Both the position numbers and the translations under genes were made by a program. 37,019 bases of DNA from Caldithrix abyssi (lineage in GTDB: Bacteria > Calditrichota > Calditrichia > Calditrichales > Calditrichaceae), in the NCBI GenBank assembly GCA_011369465.1, contig DRQG01000048.1, positions 1-37,019 on the forward strand. Direction: 5' to 3'. Shown in pieces: positions 1 to 6,456 of this stretch. The notes beneath the pieces are model-generated. The model saw nothing but the letters and a program-made list of their open reading frames with translations. It was not told the origin of the DNA and did not search any database. Within the stretch, counting starts at the first letter, position 1. Every line of letters begins with the position of its first letter.

Positions 1-804
1 CGCTGGATACCGCCCACGGATGTCAGTCAGCTGCCGCCCGATATGGACCCCAGCCTATTCAATTTTACGCTGGCCTGGATTGAATATGTGAACCGCTTAA
101 TGGGCATGTTTGTCGGTATTGCCATCGCTATAACCGCTATTTTGGCAATTCGTTATATGCGTAAACACAAAACCATTTTGTTTACTTCCGTTGCCGCTGC
201 GCTGTTGGTGGCTTATCAGGGATGGCAGGGCAGTCAGGTGGTCGCTTCGGCGCTTGAACCCTTTATCATCACCATTCATCTGTTTATTGCTTTACTGATT
301 GTCAGTTTGCTCATTTATGTAGTGCAGCAAACCGCCTATTTGCAAACCGAAAGGCGGGTACCTGTAAAGGGTAAGAATCCTAAAACGATTGTACTGGGAT
401 TGTACCTGTTGGTGCTGCTGCAAATTGTCTTCGGAACGCAAATGCGCTCGCAACTGGAACGCCTGCGGGAAACCGCGCCGATGCTTTCGGAAGGACAGTG
501 GCTGGAAAAACTGGGCCCATTGGGTGATATACATATTTATCTGGGTGTTCTGGTCACACTGTTGTTTGTTTATGTCTTTTGGCGCTATGGTAAAAATGCG
601 CTTTTAGCGGATGCGCTGCAAAAAAAACTGACTATTTGGTCACTCATATTTTTTACTGCCCAGCTTTTGGTTGGGTTTGCTTTATACGAAATCGGTCTGC
701 CGCCCTTTTTGCAGGTGTTGCATCTCTGGCTGGCCAGTTTGGTGATGGGTACATTGCTGGTGTTGTATTTTGATTTAAAGAGAACGGATATGGTACATGA
801 ATAA
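1..804 (+). CDS. ctaA: Heme A synthase, COX15/CtaA family (5' end outside window)
   Basis: Integral membrane enzyme that converts heme O to heme A for cytochrome c oxidase. The frame is open from base 1 and the residues before the first ATG (43) read IPP...QLPPD, like the loop before helix II of CtaA, so the gene starts outside the window. Seven of the expected eight transmembrane helices are visible. Histidines on later helices match heme ligands: ITIH in helix IV, DIHIYLG in helix VI and QVLHLW in helix VIII. In helix II the family E-x-x-H-R motif reads E-Y-V-N-R, so Asn stands where Bacillus CtaA has an essential His. I think Asn also occurs in a Bacteroidetes-type clade, but that is from memory. 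The stop overlaps the start of the SCO gene by 8 bases, and the neighbours support a role in oxidase assembly. Confidence 0.88.
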   Translation, partial: RWIPPTDVSQLPPDMDPSLFNFTLAWIEYVNRLMGMFVGIAIAITAILAIRYMRKHKTILFTSVAAALLVAYQGWQGSQVVASALEPFIITIHLFIALLIVSLLIYVVQQTAYLQTERRVPVKGKNPKTIVLGLYLLVLLQIVFGTQMRSQLERLRETAPMLSEGQWLEKLGPLGDIHIYLGVLVTLLFVYVFWRYGKNALLADALQKKLTIWSLIFFTAQLLVGFALYEIGLPPFLQVLHLWLASLVMGTLLVLYFDLKRTDMVHE

Positions 805-1387
805 AAAAACAATCTTTCTTGGTTCGGTGTTAATTCTATTTCTATTAGCAGCGTTTTGGGTAATCGAAATGGCTCAGAAAAGCCAAAGCGATTTACCAAA
901 GCTGTATGCGTTGCCGGATTTCCGATTCAGCGATCAAAATGGTCAGCCTTTTGGTCTGGACGAGATGAAGGGCAAGATAAACGTGGTGGATTTTATTTTT
1001 ACCAGCTGTCAGGGGCCCTGTCCGATGATGTCTTCGCGGATGGCCCGTTTTTATCAACGTTTTGCGGGCAGCAGGCAGGTGCAATTTGTATCCATATCGG
1101 TCGATCCGGGGCGGGATTCTCTCCAGGCTTTGCGTCGGTACGCTAAAAAGTATGGTGTTACTGACGGCCGATGGGTCTTTTTACGCGGAGATATGGAACA
1201 GGTTATCGATTTATATGGCAACGGATTTAAACTGGGCGGAATGCTTCCCGCCGAACACAGTACCCGGTTTGTCCTTGTGGACGCCGATGGCATAATACGC
1301 GGTTACTACGACAGCAATGATGACATCAGTATGAATCGGCTGAACACCCACCTGGCGCAGTTGGCAAAGAGGCTGCATGACCGTTAA
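797..1387 (+). CDS. SCO1/SenC/PrrC-family copper chaperone
   Basis: Membrane-anchored thioredoxin-fold protein that delivers copper to the CuA centre of cytochrome c oxidase or reduces its cysteines. The 196-residue protein has one N-terminal membrane anchor (about residues 5-23) and a periplasmic domain. It carries the diagnostic copper-binding set: C71-x3-C75 in FTSCQGPCP and a distal histidine, H154, in PAEHSTRF. Length is typical of bacterial SCO proteins. The start ATG overlaps the ctaA stop by 8 bases and the stop overlaps the DUF420 gene by 11 bases, so the three genes are translationally coupled. No residue needed for copper binding is missing. Confidence 0.93.
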   Translation: MNKKTIFLGSVLILFLLAAFWVIEMAQKSQSDLPKLYALPDFRFSDQNGQPFGLDEMKGKINVVDFIFTSCQGPCPMMSSRMARFYQRFAGSRQVQFVSISVDPGRDSLQALRRYAKKYGVTDGRWVFLRGDMEQVIDLYGNGFKLGGMLPAEHSTRFVLVDADGIIRGYYDSNDDISMNRLNTHLAQLAKRLHDR

Positions 1388-1790
1388 CGATCTATCCACA
1401 GTAAATGCCCTGCTAAATCTGATTAGTTCCGTTTTTTTGCTGCGCGGTTTTCTGAAAATCAGACGAGAGGACAGGGAAGGGCATCGCAAAAATATGTTGG
1501 CCGCGTTGGGTTTTTCCTCTTTATTTCTTATCTCCTATCTGATCTATCACTATTATGTGGGCAGTGTACCGTTCCCTTATGGTGGATGGGTTAAAGTGCT
1601 CTATTTGACGATCCTCGTTCCGCATATTATTCTGGCCGGAACGATGGTACCCTTTATTGCGACAGCGGTCTGGTTTGCCGCTAAAGAACGTTTCGATGCG
1701 CACCGTCGATTAATGCGCTGGGTATGGCCGGTGTGGATGTATGTTTCCGTCAGTGGGGTTGTTGTCTATTTGATGCTGTACCATTTGTGA
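1377..1790 (+). CDS. DUF420 family membrane protein (CtaM/YozB-like oxidase assembly factor)
   Basis: Small 137-residue integral membrane protein of the DUF420 family. Four hydrophobic helices are visible, with the family hallmarks ALLNLISS near the N-terminus, HRKNML after helix I, SYLIYHYY in helix II, HIILAGTMVP in helix III, and a C-terminal AHRRLMRW...WMYVSVSGVVVYLML. Several conserved His residues sit at membrane edges. DUF420 proteins (CtaM in Staphylococcus, YozB in Bacillus) are needed for heme-copper oxidase maturation. Its 11-base overlap with the SCO gene and its place after ctaA fit that role exactly. It is the last gene of this operon; the sequence after it is non-coding. Confidence 0.87.
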   Translation: MTVNDLSTVNALLNLISSVFLLRGFLKIRREDREGHRKNMLAALGFSSLFLISYLIYHYYVGSVPFPYGGWVKVLYLTILVPHIILAGTMVPFIATAVWFAAKERFDAHRRLMRWVWPVWMYVSVSGVVVYLMLYHL

Positions 1791-2228
1791 TAACTTTCGA
1801 TGACGAAAAGACGGTATCGACCCAAATAAAACAGGACAGGAGCCATTTGTCACCCTTCGACTTTGCTCAGGGTGACAAGCGCCACTCAAAATTTTTCCTG
1901 TAACACACCTGATACTCCGATTCCATTGCTTAAAGGGATGGAGTCGGTATCTCTAAATTATATCTCTACTATCCTTCCGGTAGGAAGCGCCTGATAAAAC
2001 ACAATATTGTTTATTCCACTTTTCAGTTGAATCAAGTTAGTAAATAAAATAAAAATTTCTTATATTTTTGCTTCGGAAGCATAACCGTTAAAATGACATC
2101 ACGGTATTTTTGTTACAGGTGTCGATCGTTAATTTCGCTCAGGATGACGCTGTAGCGTCGGATTGTAGCGTAATTTTCATGTTGCCAATGTTCGTTTAAA
2201 TGAAAATATAGTAAATGTTAGGAGCACA
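1791..2228 (+). other. Gene-free spacer of 438 bases between the oxidase-assembly operon and ygeY
   Basis: No credible gene on either strand. It holds a strong hairpin at 1847-1878, a second partial copy of the same element (TTTCGCTCAGGATGACG, about 2133-2149) followed by a small hairpin GACGC-TGTA-GCGTC (2146-2159), a short hairpin CTTCC-GGTA-GGAAG (1974-1987), and a 9-bp inverted pair CCTGTAACA (1897-1905) / TGTTACAGG (2111-2119). A weak sigma70-like pair TTGAAT (2027-2032) and TAAAAA (2050-2055) with a 17-base gap might serve ygeY, but the match is poor and far from the start. Confidence 0.6.
1847..1878. repeat. REP-like intergenic palindrome (TTGTCACCCT ... AGGGTGACAA)
   Basis: Perfect 10-bp inverted arms TTGTCACCCT (1847-1856) and AGGGTGACAA (1869-1878) with a 12-base loop. 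A 'TTCGACT..GCTCAGG' core between GTCACCC/GGGTGAC arms is a form I associate with abundant scattered intergenic palindromes in many bacterial genomes. There is no T-run after it, so it is not a standard intrinsic terminator, though it lies just after the operon end and could protect or end the mRNA. A decayed relative lies about 270 bases downstream. Confidence 0.6.
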
Positions 2229-3431
2229 GTGGAAATGGATGCAAAACTGAAGGAACAAATCCGACAATTGGCCGAACAAAATACCCGCGCCTGTGCCGAT
2301 TACCTGCGTGAACTGATCGCCATTCCTTCCACAAGCTGTAACGAGAAGGAAGTGGTGCAGCGGATCAAGCGGGAAATGGAATCCATCGGGTATGATGAGA
2401 TCACCATCGATCCGATGGGCAATATTTTGGGGCGCATCGGGAACGGTAATAAAATTATCGCGTTTGATGCCCATGTGGATACAGTGGATGTAGGCAACCC
2501 GGAATTATGGGATTTTGATCCATTTGAAGGCAAGGAAGAAAACGGTATTATTTACGGCCGTGGCGCTTCGGATATGAAAGCCGGGATGGCGGCCATAACC
2601 TACGCCGGAAAACTGCTCAAAGAAATCGGCATACCGGATGATGTGACGGTGTATGTGGTGGGCAGCGTACAGGAAGAGGACTGCGACGGTCTGTGCTGGC
2701 AATATATCGTGAAGGAAGACCGGCTGCGCCCCGATCTTGTGGTGATTACCGAACCCACCAATCTCAATATCTATCGCGGCCACCGCGGACGTATGGAAAT
2801 CGAGGTGGAAACGGTCGGCCTTTCCTGCCACGGCTCGGCGCCGGAGCGCGGCGTGAATGCCATCTATAAAATGGCGCCGATTATTCAGGATATCGAAAAA
2901 CTCAACGAGCGGCTGCGCCACGATGACTTCCTGGGCAAGGGGACGGTTACGATCTCGCATATTCGTTCCACGTCACCCTCGCTATGCGCCGTGGCCGATA
3001 GCGCGACCATTCATCTGGATCGCCGCTTAACCGCCGGTGAAACCGAAGAAACCGCTCTGGATGAGATACGCAGTTTACCTTCGTTCCAGAACAATGAAGC
3101 CCGGGTGCGCGTGCTGGAATACGATACCCCCAGCTATACCGGCCTGCGCTATCCGACCAAAAAGTACTACCCCACATGGAAATTCGAGGAAGATCATCCG
3201 GCTGTACGGGCGGCCGTACAGGCGTACCGGCAAATGTTTGAGGATCAACCGAAAATAGATAAATGGACCTTTTCCACCAACGGGGTAGCCACAGCCGGTA
3301 TGTTTGGCATACCCACCATTGGTTTTGGCCCGGCCAACGAGGTCTATGCCCACAGCCCGCAGGATCAATGCCCGGTGGAACATCTCACCAAGGCGATGAT
3401 GTTTTATGCGGCAATAGCGAGGATGTTTTAA
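2229..3431 (+). CDS. ygeY: YgeY-family M20 metallohydrolase (selenium-metabolism-linked type)
   Basis: Zinc-dependent M20 amidohydrolase, cytoplasmic (no signal peptide), about 400 residues, very like E. coli YgeY along its whole length. Visible signatures: DAHVDT (metal ligand H82, catalytic D84), GRGASDMKAGMA, VGSVQEEDCDGLCWQYI with the catalytic/ligand pair E149-E150, RGHRGRMEIEV, SCHGSAPERG, WTFSTNG and the C-terminal ligand H375 in VYAHSPQD. The family sits in the E. coli ygeWXYZ purine-catabolism cluster; its substrate is not firmly known. GTG (2229) and ATG (2235) are both usable: AGGAG at 2220-2224 is 4 bases from the first and 10 from the second, so the start is uncertain by two codons. 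The next gene is YgeW-like, which supports the assignment. Confidence 0.9.
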   Translation: MEMDAKLKEQIRQLAEQNTRACADYLRELIAIPSTSCNEKEVVQRIKREMESIGYDEITIDPMGNILGRIGNGNKIIAFDAHVDTVDVGNPELWDFDPFEGKEENGIIYGRGASDMKAGMAAITYAGKLLKEIGIPDDVTVYVVGSVQEEDCDGLCWQYIVKEDRLRPDLVVITEPTNLNIYRGHRGRMEIEVETVGLSCHGSAPERGVNAIYKMAPIIQDIEKLNERLRHDDFLGKGTVTISHIRSTSPSLCAVADSATIHLDRRLTAGETEETALDEIRSLPSFQNNEARVRVLEYDTPSYTGLRYPTKKYYPTWKFEEDHPAVRAAVQAYRQMFEDQPKIDKWTFSTNGVATAGMFGIPTIGFGPANEVYAHSPQDQCPVEHLTKAMMFYAAIARMF

Positions 3432-3445
3432 AGAAGAATCGGGGA

Positions 3446-3545
3446 AAATGAATTATTTAATGAATTATTGAATTGATGAATTGGTGATTGGTTGGAATGA
3501 TGGAGTGTTGGAGTAGTGGAGTTTTGGATTGGTGGAATAGGGAAT
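3446..3545. repeat. Degenerate low-complexity repeat tract (TTGGA/ATGGA/GTGGA units)
   Basis: A purine/T-rich stretch made of short imperfect units such as GAATGA, TTGGA, ATGGAGT, GTGGAGT and TTGGATTGGTGGAAT, directly after the ygeY stop. It has no coding potential and no obvious promoter. It looks like replication-slippage sequence. Together with the palindromes at 3559-3638 it makes up most of the 319-base gene-free spacer between ygeY and the carbamoyltransferase gene; the rest (about 3640-3738) shows only a weak CATCAT/ATGATG inverted pair at 3719-3737 just before the ribosome-binding site. Confidence 0.5.
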
Positions 3546-3558
3546 AAAGAACCAGCGG

Positions 3559-3638
3559 CAACCCACCCCGATTCGTAAAAGCCACACGGCTGCCACGCTA
3601 CACCCCTCCCTTCGCAGGCGAAGGGAGGGGGTGGGTTG
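3559..3638. repeat. Nested inverted repeat, MITE/REP-like element
   Basis: Inner arms CCCCTCCCTTCGC (3603-3615) and GCGAAGGGAGGGG (3618-3630) pair perfectly over 13 bp around two bases. Outer arms CAACCCACCCC (3559-3569) and GGGGTGGGTTG (3628-3638) pair perfectly over 11 bp and share three bases with the inner right arm, so two mutually exclusive folds are possible. No T-run follows. The structure resembles the small palindromic elements scattered between genes in FCB genomes. It separates ygeY from its usual YgeW-like partner and may have been inserted in a formerly compact operon. Confidence 0.6.
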
Positions 3639-3750
3639 TGGCCAGGGTCCAGGTATACAATTTATTTGCAGTGCCCTTTTTCAAGTGGATACATTAATCC
3701 ATTATTCCGATAATTTTCCATCATTTAATTTATGATGAAAGGACAGCGGT

Positions 3751-4725
3751 ATGAATCTTAAAGGACGTGATTTTATTTCCACTCAGGATTGGAAAAAAGA
3801 GGAACTGTTGTATGCTTTGGACAAAGCGGACGAATTAAAACGCAAATTCAAAAACGGCGAACCGCACCGCGAATTGGCGGACAAGACCGCTTTTCTGATT
3901 TTTTTCGATAAATCCACGCGCACCCGTAATTCGTTTGAAGCGGGAATGACCCAGTTGGGCGGGCATGCCCATTTTATCGAAGCCCAAACATCGCAAATCG
4001 CCCATGGCGAGAGTCCCAAAGATATGGGGATTATCCTTTCCAGTTATGGCCACGCCATTGCCATCCGTCACGATTTGGTACCTGGCGAAGGAAACAGCTA
4101 CATGCGTGAAGTGGCCAAATGGGCTTCGGCGCCGGTGTTTAATATGCAATGCGATGTGGATCACCCTTTCCAGATGATGGCCGACCTGATGACCATCCGG
4201 GAAAAGTTCGGACAGGATTTAAAAGGAAAAAGAATTGCCGTTTCCTGGGCCTATGCGCCCAGTTATGCCAAGCCGATGTCCGTACCGCAAGGGCTGATTA
4301 TGCTGATGACCCGCTTCGGAATGGATGTGGTTCTGGCTCATCCCCCGGAATATACATTAATGGACGAACCGATGGCACATGCCCGTAAAAACGCCGAAGA
4401 GAACGGCGGCAGCTTTACGGTGGTGGATTCCATGGAAGAAGCTTTTCGGGATGCCGACATTGTTTATCCCAAAAGCTGGGGCATCCAATCGTTATTCGGC
4501 GAGCCGGAAAAAGCGCTGGAAATTTCCAAAAAATACACCCACTGGATTTGCGATGAAGAAAAAATGAAACTGACCAAAGAAAGTTCCATCTATATGCACT
4601 GTCTGCCGGCCGACCGCGGCTACGAAGTAACGGACGAAGTGATAGACGGGCCGCATTCGGTCATTTATCAGGAAGCGGAAAACCGGCTGCATACCGCCAA
4701 GGCCATTATGGCGTTGACGATGTAA
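3751..4725 (+). CDS. ygeW: YgeW/ornithine-carbamoyltransferase-like knotted carbamoyltransferase
   Basis: Cytoplasmic transcarbamylase-superfamily protein of 324 residues. The carbamoyl-phosphate loop is S55-T-R-T-R59 in FDKSTRTRNSFEAG, and the HCLP motif is at 283-286. YgeW-type signatures are SQIAHGES, GNSYMREV, MQCDVDHPFQMMADL, and WAYAPSYAKPMSVPQGL followed by MTRFGMDVVLAHPPEY. The C-terminus, however, reads PADRGYEVTDEV...YQEAENRLHTAKA, which is OTCase-like, and the protein is about 70 residues shorter than E. coli YgeW. The amino-group acceptor is unknown; ornithine is not assured. AAAGGA is 7 bases before the ATG. Pairing with YgeY mirrors the E. coli cluster, but ygeX and the selenium-hydroxylase genes are absent here. 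The symbol is given for family membership only. Confidence 0.8.
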   Translation: MNLKGRDFISTQDWKKEELLYALDKADELKRKFKNGEPHRELADKTAFLIFFDKSTRTRNSFEAGMTQLGGHAHFIEAQTSQIAHGESPKDMGIILSSYGHAIAIRHDLVPGEGNSYMREVAKWASAPVFNMQCDVDHPFQMMADLMTIREKFGQDLKGKRIAVSWAYAPSYAKPMSVPQGLIMLMTRFGMDVVLAHPPEYTLMDEPMAHARKNAEENGGSFTVVDSMEEAFRDADIVYPKSWGIQSLFGEPEKALEISKKYTHWICDEEKMKLTKESSIYMHCLPADRGYEVTDEVIDGPHSVIYQEAENRLHTAKAIMALTM

Positions 4726-4734
4726 GGAAATAAT

Positions 4735-6438
4735 ATGAAAAATTTTATCGCATTATCCCTTTTTCTACTCATCTTTACCGGCTGTGCAACCGAAAAAGCA
4801 GACCTGATACTCCTCAACGGTAAAATAGCAACCGTATATAAGCAAGTGCCCCGGGCGCAGGCCATTGCCATACGCGGCGATCGCATCCTGGCGGTTGGCG
4901 AACAACAGGAAATCGAAAAGCTAAAGGGTAGTGCAACAAAGGTGATCGACTTGCAGGGCCGGTTGGCCATTCCCGGCTTTATCGAAAGCCATGCCCATTT
5001 TATGAGTTTGGGTTATGCCAAAATGCGGTTGGATTTAAGCGCCGCGCATACCTGGAAAGAATTAATTGAAATGGTAAAAGAAGCAGCCGCGAAAGCCGAA
5101 CCGGGGGAATGGATACTGGGCCGTGGCTGGCATCAGGAAAAATGGCGGCCGCTACCCAAAAAATTGGTTGAAGGATATCCGGTTCACGAGCAATTGAGCG
5201 CGGCAACACCCGATAATCCGGTTTTACTTACGCATGCCAGCGGGCATGCCGTGCTGGCCAACGCTCTGGCCATGCAAAAAGCGGGTATAAACAATAGCAC
5301 GCCCGACCCGGACGGCAGACAAATTGTTCGCGACAAACAGGGTAGAGTCACAGGTATTTTTCTGGAGAATGCCGAAGAACCGCTTTGGACGGCTTATGAA
5401 GAATATAAGAAACAGTTAAGCGGCGCCAACGAGCGAAAGACCATGATTCGCGCTTTTCGGCTGGCTACCCAGGAATGTCTGAGCAATGGAGTGACCAGCT
5501 TTCACGACGCCGGAGAGCCGTTCAGCGTAATTGACTTTTTAAAAGAAATGGCCGATAAGGATAAACTGTTTGTTCGCCTATGGGTAATGCTCGGCGAAGA
5601 CAACGCCGCCCTGCGTCAGAGAATAAAAGAATACCGTCTGATCGGTTACGCGAACAACTTTTTGACGGTTCGTGCTATAAAGCGGTATATGGACGGCGCT
5701 TTGGGGTCGCGGGGCGCCTGGATGCTGGAACCGTATAGCGATGATCCCTCCACCAGCGGATTAAACACAACACCTCTTGCTGTTCTGGAAGAGACCGTGA
5801 AAATCGCTGCCGAAAACGATTTTCAGCTTTGCATTCATGCCATCGGCGACCGGGCCAACCGTGAAACGCTGGACCTATACGAGCGCACTTTTAAACAGTT
5901 CCCGCAGAATGGTGACCGGCGCTGGCGGGTGGAACATGCCCAGCATCTTTCGGCGCAGGATATACCCCGATTTGCACAACTCGGCGTTATCGCCGCCATG
6001 CAGGGCATCCATTGCACTTCGGACGGCCCGTGGGTGGTTAAACGCATCGGCCGGCAGCGGGCGGAAGAAGGCGCTTATGTGTGGCAAAAATTATGGCAGA
6101 ACGGTGCAACGGTCTGCAACGGAACCGATGCGCCGGTGGAACATCTCGATCCCATTGCCAATTATTACGCGCTGGTTACCCGGCGTCTTCCGGACGGCAG
6201 CCGATTTTTCCCCGATCAGGCCTTAAACCGCGAGCAGGCCTTGCAGGCCTATACCATTAATGGCGCTTACGCCGCTTTCGAAGAAGATATCAAGGGGTCG
6301 CTAACGCCCGGCAAACTGGCCGATATTGTCGTTCTGTCGCAGGATATTCTGACCGTTCCCGAAGAAAAGATTCCTGAAACGAAAGTGGATTATACCATTA
6401 TTGGCGGCAAGGTGGTTTTCAAACGAGGTAACCAATAA
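4735..6438 (+). CDS. Amidohydrolase family 3 (YtcJ-like), probable lipoprotein
   Basis: Metal-dependent amidohydrolase of 567 residues with the YtcJ/N-substituted-formamide-deformylase-like layout. It starts with a short signal sequence ending FTGC, a plausible but imperfect lipobox (Phe at -3), so it is probably anchored outside the cytoplasmic membrane. Visible metal and active-site residues: H86-A-H88 in ESHAHF, YMDGALGSRGAW, H368 in CIHAIGDRAN, H401 in VEHAQH and D465 in CNGTDAPVEH. The C-terminal beta-sandwich motif GSLTPGKLADIVVLS is present. The substrate cannot be told from sequence. AAGGA precedes the ATG and the gene follows the carbamoyltransferase by 9 bases, so the two are co-transcribed, although their different compartments argue against one shared reaction path. 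Confidence 0.85.
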   Translation: MKNFIALSLFLLIFTGCATEKADLILLNGKIATVYKQVPRAQAIAIRGDRILAVGEQQEIEKLKGSATKVIDLQGRLAIPGFIESHAHFMSLGYAKMRLDLSAAHTWKELIEMVKEAAAKAEPGEWILGRGWHQEKWRPLPKKLVEGYPVHEQLSAATPDNPVLLTHASGHAVLANALAMQKAGINNSTPDPDGRQIVRDKQGRVTGIFLENAEEPLWTAYEEYKKQLSGANERKTMIRAFRLATQECLSNGVTSFHDAGEPFSVIDFLKEMADKDKLFVRLWVMLGEDNAALRQRIKEYRLIGYANNFLTVRAIKRYMDGALGSRGAWMLEPYSDDPSTSGLNTTPLAVLEETVKIAAENDFQLCIHAIGDRANRETLDLYERTFKQFPQNGDRRWRVEHAQHLSAQDIPRFAQLGVIAAMQGIHCTSDGPWVVKRIGRQRAEEGAYVWQKLWQNGATVCNGTDAPVEHLDPIANYYALVTRRLPDGSRFFPDQALNREQALQAYTINGAYAAFEEDIKGSLTPGKLADIVVLSQDILTVPEEKIPETKVDYTIIGGKVVFKRGNQ

Positions 6439-6456
6439 AAATATAAGGAGCAGGTT

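Noticed and set aside
585-899. Open frames on the minus strand opposite ctaA, ygeY, amidohydrolase, RR and MCP genes (for example 585-899, 2505-2960, 30317-30697, 32602-33771)
   Set aside because: They lie wholly over strong + strand genes, show no family motifs, and are explained by codon composition. The long one over the MCP mirrors its repetitive coiled-coil sequence.
1847-1878. Hairpin at 1847-1878 as a rho-independent terminator of the ctaA operon
   Set aside because: No T-run follows, and a related decayed copy lies nearby, so a repeat element explains it better.
3446-3545. CRISPR-like or regular tandem array
   Set aside because: Units are short, irregular and without spacers of constant length; only degenerate low-complexity sequence is present.
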